Shown here in pieces: positions 47,793 to 59,728 of a DNA stretch of 64,000 nt. The DNA is taken from positions 160,181,498 through 160,245,497 of the forward strand of contig JAPWDM010000001.1 in the NCBI GenBank assembly GCA_035578155.1, in the 5' to 3' direction. The position numbers and the translations under genes are program-made. The notes beneath the pieces were generated by a model. That model did no database searches and was not told the origin of the DNA. It worked only from the letters and a program-made list of their open reading frames with translations. The DNA comes from Brachynemurus nebulosus. Taxonomy: Eukaryota > Arthropoda > Insecta > Neuroptera > Myrmeleontidae. The first letter of the stretch is position 1, and each line of letters begins with the position of its first letter.

Positions 47793-50700
47793 TTACCATT
47801 TAGCTATACTTATATCTATACAGGTTCCAGCTTCTCTATCGTATGAGGTATTAGATGGACAATAAATTTGTTCTATAAAATCGCCTTTACATAATCCAAC
47901 AGCAGTACAGTCAGATTTTATTTTATACGCACTTCCTTTTGGGCATTTTGTCGGATCGGTTATAATATTTAATGATTCATTCAAAATTGCAGGTTCCGCA
48001 TATTTAACGTATCCTGAAGTTTGGCCAGGTCTTGTCGGTTGAACCGGTCCAGCTTGATCAGGTCTTTGAGGACGCCCACCTGGTACATAATTTCCTCCTT
48101 GTGTGCCACCTTGTCCACTTCCCCATTGATTACTTCCACCTTGTCCACTTCCCCATTGACCGCTTCCACCTTGTCCACTTCCCCATTGACCACTTCCACC
48201 TTGTCCACTTCCCCATTGACCGCTTCCACCTTGCCCACTTCCTCCTTGCCCACTGCTAGTCTGTCCACTTCCACCTTGATTACCCGGACAGGAAACTTTA
48301 TATGCATAGTCACATACCTTCAACTCCTATGAGGAACATACATAATAATTCATGGTATTGAAAATATTAAATATTATTTGCAGTGAGTTATATTTTACTT
48401 ACTTCACTATATAAAGTTCCCTCGGGACATGCAAATTTAACAGGCATGCCAGCATTACAAATGAAAAATTCACTACAGTTTTGTGGGTTACGATATGTAC
48501 CATATCCATTTTCACCACACTTTGAAGGTGGTTTAGGTGGTGATTGACCGCCACCTGTAATTTGCAAGTGAATTACCATTAGTCCAAAGTAAACCGAAAC
48601 AAACTGTAGAAACAATAAATTTTAAAACGCTCACCAGAACCACCACGACCAGTACAATCGACGTTAGCTGGATAATCACAATATGGTCCTTTATCAGAAA
48701 ATACTAATCCAGCTGGACACTGTTGTTCAACAACGTAATTATCCCAGCAATTAATAAATTTATTACATGAATTTGGGCTTGGGAATTGTCCTCTGTTTTC
48801 TTTACAATATTGTTTTAGTTTATCTAAAAATAAATCATTGACATTATTTTTACATAAACGATCAATAATCGATTTAGATATTTATTGAAAATGCATACAT
48901 ACTGGAACTACTTGTTGATCCTCCTTGGCTTCCTCCTGGTTTTGGCCGTGGTCTATAATTGCCACCACCTTGTTGGCTAGATTGACTACCTCCTTGAGAC
49001 ACCCCTTGTGATCCACTTTGTGATTGTGAACTACTTCCGCTTTGGGAACCACCTTGTGAACTCCCTCCTGGACTTCCTGGTTGTGGCTGGTAGGTACCAC
49101 TGCCTGGCTGTGTAGGAATCGGTTGTGGCCCAGGTTGAGGTCTATAAGTGCCACCACCTTGTTGATTACCTTGACCACCAGATTGGCTGCCTCCTTGAGA
49201 TCCCCATTGCGATTGACTGCCCGATCCCGAACTACTTCCACTCTGAGAACCACCACTACTTCCTCCTTGACCACCTGGCTGCTGACCCGGATGTGGTCTA
49301 TAATTACTACCACCTTGTTGATTACCCCACTGAGACTGACTTCCAGATTGTGAACTGCTTCCACTTTGTGAGCCGCCTTGTGAACTTCCACCTTGATTTC
49401 CAGGTTGTGGTCCCGGTTGTGGTTGATATGTGCCTCCACCTGGTTGCGATCCAGGTTGGGGTCTGTAGTTCCCTCCACCTTGTTGACCAGGTTGGTTACC
49501 CCACTGTGACTGACTTTCTGATTGTGAGCTACTTCCGCTTTGAGAACCGCCTTGTGAACTACCTCCTTGATTTCCTGGTTGTGGTCCTGGTTGTGGCCTA
49601 TAGATACCTCCACCTGGTTGATTACTTCCTGGTTGTGACCCTGTTTGCGGTCCATAGTTACCACCTTGTTGACTAGGTTGATTACCCCACTGGGAACCCC
49701 ACTGTGATTGGCTTCCAGATTCCGAGCTGCTACCACTTTGAGAACCTCCTTGTGCACTTCCTCCTAGATTTCCTGGTTGTGGCCCCGGTTGTGGTCTATA
49801 AGTTCCTCCACCGGGTTGACTAGGCTGGTTACCCCACTGAGATTCCCACTGGGATTGACTTCCTGTTTGTGAGCTACTTCCACTTTGTGAGCCTCCTTGT
49901 GCATTTCCTCCTTGACTTCCTGGTTGAGGTCCTGGTTGTGGTCGATAGGTACCACCGCCTTGTTGTCCAGACCCTGGCTGTGTTCCAGGTTGAGGCCCGT
50001 AATTGTTGCCACCTTGTTGACCCCATTGAGAACCCCACTGTGATTGACTTTCTGATTGTGAACTACTTCCACTTTGAGAACCACCTTGTGAACTTCCTCC
50101 TTGACTTCCTGGTTGTGGCTGATAGGTACCACTACCTGGCTGCCCAGGAATCGGTTGTGGTCCTGGCTGTGGCCCGTAATTGCCACCACCTTGTTGGCCA
50201 GGTTGATTACCCCACTGAGAACTCCATTGTGATTGGCTTCCTGATTGTGAACCACTTCCGCTTTGAGAACCACCTTGTGCACTTCCACCTTGACTTCCTA
50301 CTTGTTGGCCGGGTTGTGGTCCGTAATTACCACCACTTGGCTGGTTTGGTCCTGGTTGTGGCCCGTAATTGCCACCACCTTGTTGGCCAGGTTGGTTACC
50401 CCACTGAGAACCCCATTGTGATTGGCTTCCTGATTGTGAACCACTCCCGCTCTGAGAGCCACCTTGTGCACTTCCACCTTGACTTCCTGGCTGTTGGCCG
50501 GGTTGTGGTCTGTAATTACCACCACTTGGCTGGTTTGGTCCTGGCTGTGGCCCGTAATTACCGCCACCTTGTTGGCCAGGTTGGTTACCCCACTGAGAAC
50601 CCCATTGTGATTGACTTCCTGATTGTGAACCACTCCCGCTCTGAGAGCCACCTTGTGCACTTCCACCTTGACTTCCTGGTTGTTGGCCGAGTTGTGGTCT

Positions 50701-51314
50701 GTAATTACCACCACTTGGCTGGTTTGGTCCTGGCTGTGGCCCGTAATTACCGCCACCTTGTTGGCCAGGTTGGTTACCCCACTGAGAACCACCACTCCCG
50801 CTCTGAGAGCCACCTTGTGCACTTCCACCTTGACTTCCTGGTTGTTGGCCAGGTTGTGGTCTATAATTGTTACCACCTTGCTGATTACCCCACTGAGATT
50901 GACTTCCAGACTGTGTCCCACTGCCACTTTGTGAACTTGCTTGAGTACTTCCTCCTTGATTTCCTGTTCCAGGCTGTGGTTGATAGTTGCCACCTTGTTG
51001 GGATCCCCACTGTGAACTCCAGTTTGAATCAGTTTGTGATCCTGATGCTGATCCCCAATGTGAACCACCTTGAGGCCTTGATCCACCTGGTTGAGAGCCA
51101 GGCACGTAAGTTCCTCCACTACCTTGATTGTTGCCTTGATCAGGCAAATAACCACTTTGACCAGCTATAATTCCTTTAATATTTGAGGCTTGGGGTAGTT
51201 GATCTTGTTTTTGTAGTACAATGACTCGCTTTGTTCCCTGTGGATCATTTGGCAGTGGCTTAGGAATTTGGATCAATACAGGTTTATCCACGTCAATTTG
51301 TCTACTTAATTCTT
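47793..51314 (-). CDS. Secreted repeat-rich chitin-binding protein (three peritrophin-A domains); 5' and 3' ends incomplete
   Basis: Minus-strand exons are 51314-48903, 48823-48635, 48554-48403 and 48326-47797, with phases agreeing at every junction (about 1,090 residues visible). The first exon starts EELSRQIDVDKPVLIQIPKP and continues as a Gly/Gln/Ser/Pro/Asn repeat with regular Trp and Tyr. Three CBM14 domains follow, with six-Cys spacings 12-5-9-12-7 (exon 2), 13-5-9-12-7 (exons 3-4) and 11-5-9-12-7 (end of exon 4). The last Cys of domain 3 is missing. A second shorter repeat (GSGQWGSGQG) separates domains 2 and 3. Such proteins bind chitin in peritrophic matrix, cuticle or tracheal lining. 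No signal-peptide exon was found. Without splicing at 47797 the frame would end Trp-stop at 47793. Confidence 0.88.
48106..48255 (-). repeat. 30-bp coding minisatellite between chitin-binding domains
   Basis: Five in-frame units with exact 30-bp period encode GSGQWGSGQG-type decapeptides. Nearly identical codons between units suggest recent array turnover. Confidence 0.85.
50160..50850 (-). repeat. 189-bp coding repeat array (63-residue unit)
   Basis: The anchor GGCTGGTTTGGTCCTGG recurs at 50339, 50528 and 50717, exactly 189 bp apart. Units encode PGQQGGGNYGPQPGPNQPSG followed by GSQGGSAQGGSQSGSGSQ and SQSQWGSQWGN. Flanking units (48.9-50.1 kb and toward 51.0 kb) are more diverged, so the centre of the exon has been homogenised most recently. 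Confidence 0.88.
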
Positions 51315-51612
51315 CTGCAATTAAAAAGAAACATGCATTAGTTGTAAATATTTGTATTATATTGCTGATATCGTACGTATCAGAGTCATTTAAAATTTTT
51401 TTTTTTACTTATTTATTAAATAGGTTTGTTTTAAACTTGAATGATTTTTAAAAAATGTTTTACCCTAAAAGTTCTTTGGTGTATAAAATTTTTAGCTCTG
51501 AAAAAATATCTTGCAGTTCCCATAATGCCTTTTTTCAAATGTTGTTTTTATTTTGGGCACATATTTATTATTAATCATTAATCAAATAAACTAGGAAAGA
51601 AGTGATAAGAAT

Positions 51613-51645
51613 GGTGACTGAATACGTGTTACGTATTCAATCACC
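51613..51645. repeat. 33-bp hairpin
   Basis: GGTGACTGAATACGT and its complement (14 of 15 pairs) around a 3-nt loop. It lies in the intron or upstream region of the chitin-binding gene. Function unknown. Confidence 0.7.
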
Positions 51646-52725
51646 ACAGCATAACTATTATGTACATTGCCTAACTAGAGGAGTTGATCAGTACTATAGA
51701 GGATCTGTTTAACATTTTTTTCTTGTTTAATTTTATAGAATTGAAAGTTAATATTCACTATGGTACAAATACGATTTGACGAAAGCATAAAAATCGGGCA
51801 AGGGCCGTCTGGTGGTACCGCATGTCTATGAATTGAAATTTATGCAAGTGTATATTTAAGGGACTTCCAATTGAGTTAGTACTGAAAAATATATGAATCA
51901 TAATCGGAAAGTAAAAATTTACATTTTAATGATGAAAATAAACATAAAAATAAAAAAATATAGAAGGTATTTGCAATCAATAATAATGCAATATAATCTA
52001 CCCTATTTTTTTCCTCCTTATATGGCTTGGATACCACACATATTTCGAAAAAATGCAAAAACACGTAGCCCCTAATTTTTGGTGCTCTTTCTATTTATGA
52101 TGGCAAAAATTTGATAAATTGAACCATTCAGGCTGTATAAGAAAATTTACCCCCATTTTCACCCCTCAAAACCCTCTTATGAACCCGATCCTGGTTTAGC
52201 CTATACAGGTGAATAGGTCTTTCAAAGAGTAACATTTCATCAATTTAAAGTTTTCCTCTATTTCTTATAGTTTTCGAGATATATTAAGAAATACGATTTG
52301 AACCCTCAACTTTAGGGGCTGGTTTCATCCTGTAAACGTGGAAGATGGCCGATAAAAAAAATACGAGTCCCTTATTTTTGCCTATTCTACACACCAGCGA
52401 AGTTTCATCAAAATCCCGAATTTCACTCTGGATGCATTTCCTTGTTAGTAATAAATAATGTATTGTAAATAAATATATTTCTTAGATTTATCATATTATA
52501 ATAATTAGATTTCTTAGTTTTCCCGTTTTCGATAATGAAATGTAAACATTTTGTTCAAGTTTGTAAGGATTTATATGACAAATTTTGAAATAGTGATAAG
52601 TTTTATTTTGAGATCATTATGGGCGTTATATGTAAAATTAATCGCATTTACATATTCATATTTGAGCATTTATTTAATTAAGTTTTAACAATTAGAGCTC
52701 TATTGAACCCAAGAATTTTAAATCT

Positions 52726-55128
52726 TGTAGCAATAATTATTGCTACATGTGATCAATCAATTCAACATTTACTTTGGAAATCGATAATAAAACTTTAATC
52801 TAATTAATAAATAATCGATATGTAAAAATGTCAAAGATACTGACATCTAACATTTATATTTGAAATTAATATCAGTCCAATATGTCATCTCAAAGAATTC
52901 AAAAAAATCAATTATATATGTATATGTATTAACGACATCTACTGTTATAGTTTCAAATTGATATCTAGGCACAATGTAAAAAACTAATTACACGTTTGCA
53001 GAAATCTGAAATTTAAATTTATAACAAGTGCGTACATTATTTAATTAAACATTTATTTTTCAAAAAAATATAATTAACAAAACAAATTACATAATTAAAT
53101 AAATAACTTATACAAATTAAAAAATGACACAGATGGTTAGTTACAAGATAGTTAGCGAGAAGTTCTCTTCTCGTGTGGCCTTCGGGCTGCACACATCAAA
53201 AATAAAAAAAATAAGTGTATTTTAAAATTAGTTTAAGTATTATTTATTTAAATGTATTGTTGAAGATTGCAAATTCTTCACCGTTAAGATAAGTATTATT
53301 TTACTGTAACATATTTGGAAATTTACTTAAACATAATCGAAAATTAATTTATATTTAAATGATTAGGAAATAATTAAACGTAGGCGTGTAGGTAAAATTT
53401 AAAATTTTAAGAAAGAAAAAATCGTATAATTAATTTAACACGAATATATTTGGAAATTTATTTAAATTAAAATAAAAAAAAAAAATAATATATATATATT
53501 AGATTGATAAAAGGAAAATAATTAAGTGTAATATGTAAGAAAATAATTTATATTCAAATATATAACGTCGTTTGTACTTTCGCATTCATTCAGATTTCCA
53601 AAAGATTTCTGGGGATTTAGCAAAAAAAGTCTGCGACTAAAAATTTTAGATAATTTGTAGTTTAACAATATAGATATATTTAGTTAATTGATAAATTTTT
53701 TGTTTTAGATTATCATTAAGTAAATTCTCTAACGTTAATTGATAAATTTATGTTTTAGATTATCATTAAGTAAATTCTCAAACAAATATATATTGATTGT
53801 GTGCATAGTTTAATTATTATCAAATCACATAACTATTTCCGGTTTAGATAAACAAAATTTAGAACATGTGCAACTTTACGATTTTCTCGATATCTGTTTA
53901 AATCTTTTAAATCATGTAGCTTATTATTAATATTTAACTTGCAACGTAATTTTCTAAAACATTTCAATTTTAATCTGAATTTATTTTTGCCATTTATAAA
54001 TTTCTGAAATTTCAAAAAGGCGTTCAATTGTGTCGGGACTGGGGTAAACGCTGGCAGGCTAAATTTAATTTAGTTTGTTCCCTTTTATGAAATCCGACAC
54101 GTGTATCATAATAAAATTTTGCAATACTTTCTCGTCGTAAAAATTTTCTTTCCGATTTCTCCTCAAGAAATCGAAGGAGCACGTTTGGGTAAAGGAAGCC
54201 GTATTTTAGGCCCCACTCGTCTCGTGTTTAAGCGTGACTTAGACACTTTAATTATACCTAAAAAACAATTATAGATGTAAAAGAAAAAAGAAACCAAAAA
54301 AATAGAAAAAAAAAAAAAAAAAAAAAAATTTAATTAAGGAACTCGAACAAATTAATATCGACTAATTTACAAATTTCATAAAATTTGATGCTTATAAAAT
54401 ACTTATACGGGTTATTCTAGTCATAAAATTTAAAGATACAATTATAAACTTCAAATAGTGACATCAATTTAATTTAATTAATAACATATCTTTAGAAAAT
54501 ATATTTTATAGCAATATTTAAAATTGTTCCATAAAATTCGAAACTTCAAATTTATGTTTAACCCAAAGGTGTATAAATTTATAATTTATAAATTTACCAA
54601 CTGATGTGGTGATACATTCCCATAGCCAGTACACACTATATACTTATATCGTGCGTCTCGGTTTGGAAAGTATGACCACACCAAAGACTAAGATGCAAAT
54701 TCTATTTTAAAACATATTATGTAAATTTATTCCAATCTTGTAATTATTTATTGTAAATTCAAAGATTCCAAATACTGTAATTCAAAAGTTGTTTCTAGTT
54801 ACCTTCATTGTAATAAAATTGTTATTTATGAATTTTCGTATTTCTAATTTAAAAACCACCCTTTTGGTAGTCGAAAGAAAATTTAGGTTATTTGGGGATC
54901 TCATGGTTTTGGGAAAACGATCTGCGACCATAGCCTTCCACTGCCACACACCATCTTGTCTCCATAAGACCTAGGAGAAAACTCTGCTGATCGTAACCCC
55001 AATCAACCCGAAAAGTAGCACTCAAGTTTAACCCCTCAATAAATAATCAACAATTAATCAATAAATATAAATATAATAAATAATAATATAATTTAAATTT
55101 TTAATTTTTAATTTAATTTTTTGCTACA
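52726..55128 (+). repeat. 5' LTR, 2403 bp
   Basis: Identical to the 3' LTR over every stretch I compared, apart from a poly(A) run near 54310 and the last 60 bp, where short A/T indels occur. The first 22 bp are a perfect palindrome (TGTAGCAATAA plus its complement). Short ORFs at 54027-53833 and 54789-54974 recur unchanged in the other LTR and are not recognisable proteins. Confidence 0.93.
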
Positions 55129-55132
55129 TTAA

Positions 55133-55142
55133 TGGTAGCAGA
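55133..55142 (+). promoter_or_regulatory. Primer-binding site for initiator tRNA-Met
   Basis: TGGTAGCAGA, 4 bp after the 5' LTR, is complementary to the 3' end of initiator tRNA-Met (…TCTGCTACCA). The match is only 10 nt, shorter than the usual 12-18. Confidence 0.6.
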
Positions 55143-55569
55143 TAAGAAAATTTCCCAAACTTGTTATTATTAATTTATAATTTGCATCTTGGTTTCCATC
55201 TTTAACATTTAACATATATTTTAAATATCAATCTATGTAACAGGAAATATATCAAGAAGAAGTTTAGTTTATATATACCTTATTGCTGGAAAAGTATCAA
55301 ACCATTTGAGGCAATTTGACACAAGCGGCCAATACCAAAAAAGATTATATATGGAACTTTAAATATCATATTTGGGATTTCAATCAATTCAAGACACTCA
55401 AATCTACAGATAAACAAGATAAGTATATTCCTAAATCTATACACAAATTCCACATACATAAATCCTACAACCATCAATAAACCAATCAAAATACATTCCC
55501 AAACGATTCTCAAAGCCTTTTGCCAAATTTCACATTCAAAAAAAAAAAAAATAATTCTCTCATCAAATT

Positions 55570-55690
55570 TTTAAAATCAAATAACATACAGATATCGAAA
55601 TTAATATAATTTAGAACAAATATAAATACCTTTGAATCAAATAACATACAAATATTGAAATTAATAAAACTTAGAACAAATATAAATACT
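55570..55690. repeat. Two tandem units of about 61 bp
   Basis: AATCAAATAACATACA...GAAATTAATA...TTAGAACAAATATAAATAC occurs twice in a row inside the retrotransposon leader. The minus-strand ORF 55857-55510 is a translation of this AT-rich tract. Confidence 0.7.
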
Positions 55691-55879
55691 AAATGTAAAT
55701 AATAAATAATATCGGAAATAATTAATAAACAATACAAAATAATTAAAATCAAAAGATAATTAAATAAACTTAAAAAAAAAAAAATACTATACAAATGAAA
55801 ATAGTTTATACATAAATAATCAAAAATTAGATAATATGCAAATTTAATAAATAACATAAATTTTCACCCAAATAATTAT

Positions 55880-56017
55880 ATGTCTACCGAGATCACTCGA
55901 CAGAGCGACCCATTTACGAAAACCGAACTCCAGCGAATACGAGCTGGAAATGTCGTTAATAATTTTCGTATTCGGGAAGATTTGTTGATACATCTCTTGA
56001 CAAACAAAAAAAAATAA
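55880..56017 (+). pseudogene. Short ORF at the gag position
   Basis: 45 codons beginning MSTEITRQSDPFTKTELQRI, more balanced in base composition than its surroundings, then a stop after a Lys run. The position after the leader suggests the start of gag, but no gag motif is visible and the rest is lost. Confidence 0.4.
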
Positions 56018-56254
56018 ATCGTTTTACCAAAATCAATCTTACAGTATGTATTAGATTATTTTCATACATCGATATTTTCTTCTTATATTGCAATTATTTG
56101 TACGTACCGTAAAATACTTAACAGATTTCATTATCCCAATTTATATAAAATTGTAAAAGAATATGTAAACAATTGTAATATTTATACAGAGTAAAATCTA
56201 GTAAACAAAATTGTAATATCGCTTTCCAAAGTTACCCCCCAAAAAATATTTCAA

Positions 56255-57000
56255 AAAATTTTCATCGATTTCGTACACTCAATTATAAGAACTCGTGGAC
56301 CCCCAGAGGACAGGACTTCAAATATATCTTGTGATTGCAGATTACTTCAATGGTTGGATCATTGCTATACCTACAAGGAAAACTTCATCAAAAGTCGTTA
56401 TAAGTACACTAGATAATCGTTCACCACATTTGGGATACGGATCAACAATACCATCAAATTACCAATCAGTATTTCATAGTGAAAGATACAACAACTTCTG
56501 CTTCGAGAGAGCGATTCACCAAATTTACTCCGCTCCATATAATCCAAGGGCAAATGCACCAGAACGTACTATTAGAAATATAAAACTAAAATTAACCACA
56601 ATGATTTACAATATTCAATCAATCACGCAAATTGGGATACCTTTCTAAAGTACGCAATCTTCACCATCGGCAATTCGTATAATTCGCTAATAAATGCATC
56701 TTCAGCACAAGTATTTCTTAAACCGCCAGATACTAACTCCAATAAACGTAAATACTGAATTATCATAATTTTACAAGCTGAGAAACCCGATCCACAAAGG
56801 TTCAACATGCAATAACAAAGCACATAAATGTATTAAAAATCTAACACCAAATCGTCCACCAATATCGAATTTCGCAGTTAATCAATGGGTCTACAAGAAA
56901 ATTCTACAACATCTTCCACCGTCTACCGCCATTTTGCAAGATCCACATACTTCCGATCAGTATATGTCACATAAGGTATTTAGAACCAACATAAATTTAC
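56255..57000 (+). pseudogene. Broken retrotransposon integrase
   Basis: The longest frame (56295-56648) contains VIADYFNGWIIAIPTRKTSS and, later, SAPYNPRANAPERTIRNIK. These are hallmarks of the Ty3/gypsy integrase core and its downstream YxP-N-ER segment. Upstream similarity (IDFV near 56267) and downstream similarity (near 56628-56730 and 56870-57000) lie in other frames, so at least two frameshifts break it. The region expected to hold the second catalytic Asp is also degenerate. Non-functional. Confidence 0.75.
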
Positions 57001-57020
57001 GTAGCGTTCCGCTTTTTGCA

Positions 57021-57032
57021 AACGGGGTGAAA
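57021..57032 (+). promoter_or_regulatory. Polypurine-tract-like site
   Basis: AACGGGGTGAAA lies immediately before the 3' LTR, where plus-strand DNA synthesis is primed. It includes one pyrimidine pair of interruptions. Confidence 0.5.
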
Positions 57033-59444
57033 TGTAGCAATAATTATTGCTACATGTGATCAATCAATTCAACATTTACTTTGGAAATCGATAATAAAAC
57101 TTTAATCTAATTAATAAATAATCGATATGTAAAAATGTCAAAGATACTGACATCTAACATTTATATTTGAAATTAATATCAGTCCAATATGTCATCTCAA
57201 AGAATTCAAAAAAATCAATTATATATGTATATGTATTAACGACATCTACTGTTATAGTTTCAAATTGATATCTAGGCACAATGTAAAAAACTAATTACAC
57301 GTTTGCAGAAATCTGAAATTTAAATTTATAACAAGTGCGTACATTATTTAATTAAACATTTATTTTTCAAAAAAATATAATTAACAAAACAAATTACATA
57401 ATTAAATAAATAACTTATACAAATTAAAAAATGACACAGATGGTTAGTTACAAGATAGTTAGCGAGAAGTTCTCTTCTCGTGTGGCCTTCGGGCTGCACA
57501 CATCAAAAATAAAAAAAATAAGTGTATTTTAAAATTAGTTTAAGTATTATTTATTTAAATGTATTGTTGAAGATTGCAAATTCTTCACCGTTAAGATAAG
57601 TATTATTTTACTGTAACATATTTGGAAATTTACTTAAACATAATCGAAAATTAATTTATATTTAAATGATTAGGAAATAATTAAACGTAGGCGTGTAGGT
57701 AAAATTTAAAATTTTAAGAAAGAAAAAATCGTATAATTAATTTAACACGAATATATTTGGAAATTTATTTAAATTAAAATAAAAAAAAAAAATAATATAT
57801 ATATATTAGATTGATAAAAGGAAAATAATTAAGTGTAATATGTAAGAAAATAATTTATATTCAAATATATAACGTCGTTTGTACTTTCGCATTCATTCAG
57901 ATTTCCAAAAGATTTCTGGGGATTTAGCAAAAAAAGTCTGCGACTAAAAATTTTAGATAATTTGTAGTTTAACAATATAGATATATTTAGTTAATTGATA
58001 AATTTTTTGTTTTAGATTATCATTAAGTAAATTCTCTAACGTTAATTGATAAATTTATGTTTTAGATTATCATTAAGTAAATTCTCAAACAAATATATAT
58101 TGATTGTGTGCATAGTTTAATTATTATCAAATCACATAACTATTTCCGGTTTAGATAAACAAAATTTAGAACATGTGCAACTTTACGATTTTCTCGATAT
58201 CTGTTTAAATCTTTTAAATCATGTAGCTTATTATTAATATTTAACTTGCAACGTAATTTTCTAAAACATTTCAATTTTAATCTGAATTTATTTTTGCCAT
58301 TTATAAATTTCTGAAATTTCAAAAAGGCGTTCAATTGTGTCGGGACTGGGGTAAACGCTGGCAGGCTAAATTTAATTTAGTTTGTTCCCTTTTATGAAAT
58401 CCGACACGTGTATCATAATAAAATTTTGCAATACTTTCTCGTCGTAAAAATTTTCTTTCCGATTTCTCCTCAAGAAATCGAAGGAGCACGTTTGGGTAAA
58501 GGAAGCCGTATTTTAGGCCCCACTCGTCTCGTGTTTAAGCGTGACTTAGACACTTTAATTATACCTAAAAAACAATTATAGATGTAAAAGAAAAAAGAAA
58601 CCAAAAAAATAGAAAAAAAAAAAAAAAAAAAAAAAAATTTAATTAAGGAACTCGAACAAATTAATATCGACTAATTTACAAATTTCATAAAATTTGATGC
58701 TTATAAAATACTTATACGGGTTATTCTAGTCATAAAATTTAAAGATACAATTATAAACTTCAAATAGTGACATCAATTTAATTTAATTAATAACATATCT
58801 TTAGAAAATATATTTTATAGCAATATTTAAAATTGTTCCATAAAATTCGAAACTTCAAATTTATGTTTAACCCAAAGGTGTATAAATTTATAATTTATAA
58901 ATTTACCAACTGATGTGGTGATACATTCCCATAGCCAGTACACACTATATACTTATATCGTGCGTCTCGGTTTGGAAAGTATGACCACACCAAAGACTAA
59001 GATGCAAATTCTATTTTAAAACATATTATGTAAATTTATTCCAATCTTGTAATTATTTATTGTAAATTCAAAGATTCCAAATACTGTAATTCAAAAGTTG
59101 TTTCTAGTTACCTTCATTGTAATAAAATTGTTATTTATGAATTTTCGTATTTCTAATTTAAAAACCACCCTTTTGGTAGTCGAAAGAAAATTTAGGTTAT
59201 TTGGGGATCTCATGGTTTTGGGAAAACGATCTGCGACCATAGCCTTCCACTGCCACACACCATCTTGTCTCCATAAGACCTAGGAGAAAACTCTGCTGAT
59301 CGTAACCCCAATCAACCCGAAAAGTAGCACTCAAGTTTAACCCCTCAATAAATAATCAACAATTAATCAATAAATATAAATATAATAAATAATAATAATA
59401 TAATTTAAATTTTTTAATTTTTTAATTTTTAATTTTTTGCTACA
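57033..59444 (+). repeat. 3' LTR, 2412 bp
   Basis: Near-identical copy of 52726-55128, offset by 4307 bp at the left and 4309 bp after the poly(A) run. Starts with the same 22-bp palindrome and ends TTTTTTGCTACA. Confidence 0.93.
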
Positions 59445-59728
59445 ATCTCTAAGTACAAATTTTAAGATTTTTATATCTTGAATGGATTGTGTTGAATGGA
59501 TCCCTGTTGTTTGGGTCAGTTTTATTACGTTCAGTTCTTTTATCGAATAATTGAAAAAAGCCTTTACAAATTCACTTGCATAAATTTCAATACATACTTA
59601 TTATATACGCGGTACCACTAGACGGCCCTTACCCTAAAAATCTTACAGGTTTGTAATTTCTGAGCACATTATTTCTACTACAAATACGTAATATTATAGA
59701 AACAGGTTTACATCCATGAAAATCCTAG

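Larger units (their letters stand above)
52726..59444 (+). mobile_element. Ty3/gypsy-type LTR retrotransposon, internally deleted, 6.7 kb
   Basis: Two LTRs of 2403 and 2412 bp begin TGTAGCAA and end TTGCTACA. A 4-bp duplication ATCT flanks the whole (52722-52725 and 59445-59448), as usual for this superfamily. A tRNA-iMet primer site follows LTR1 and a purine-rich tract precedes LTR2. The 1.9-kb interior keeps only a short gag-position ORF and a broken integrase. Protease, reverse transcriptase and RNase H are gone. It must have been moved by another element's enzymes, or have lost its genes after insertion. Confidence 0.92.
51800..59630. mobile_element. Older TIR element split by the LTR retrotransposon
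   Basis: AAGGGCCGTCTGGTGGTACCGC at 51800 is matched in inverse orientation by sequence ending at 59630, and TTGAAATTTATGCAAGTG is paired just inside both ends. Removing the LTR element (52726-59444) leaves about 1.1 kb. Its left part includes modules (GTTTTCGAGATAT, GATAAAAAAAATACG, GTTTCATCAAAATC) shared with 60.9-61.2 kb. No target duplication resolved. Confidence 0.6.

Noticed and set aside
47981..49757. Alternative minus-strand frames (291 aa and 110 aa) in the same exons
   Set aside because: Out-of-frame readings of the same repeat, with no cysteine-domain continuity.
49869..51170. 433-codon plus-strand ORF and other long antisense frames across 48.0-51.2 kb
   Set aside because: They are antisense shadows of the repeat-rich exon. 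Biased Gly/Gln/Ser codons rarely give stops on the opposite strand, and the minus-strand frame has splice sites and domains.
53833..59283. Pairs of identical short ORFs (64 aa and 61 aa) in both LTRs
   Set aside because: Identity reflects LTR duplication. Neither has a recognisable motif or a reason to be translated.
52726..59444. Segmental duplication of 2.4 kb
   Set aside because: TG...CA ends, 4-bp target duplication, primer site, purine tract and integrase relic identify the two copies as LTRs.
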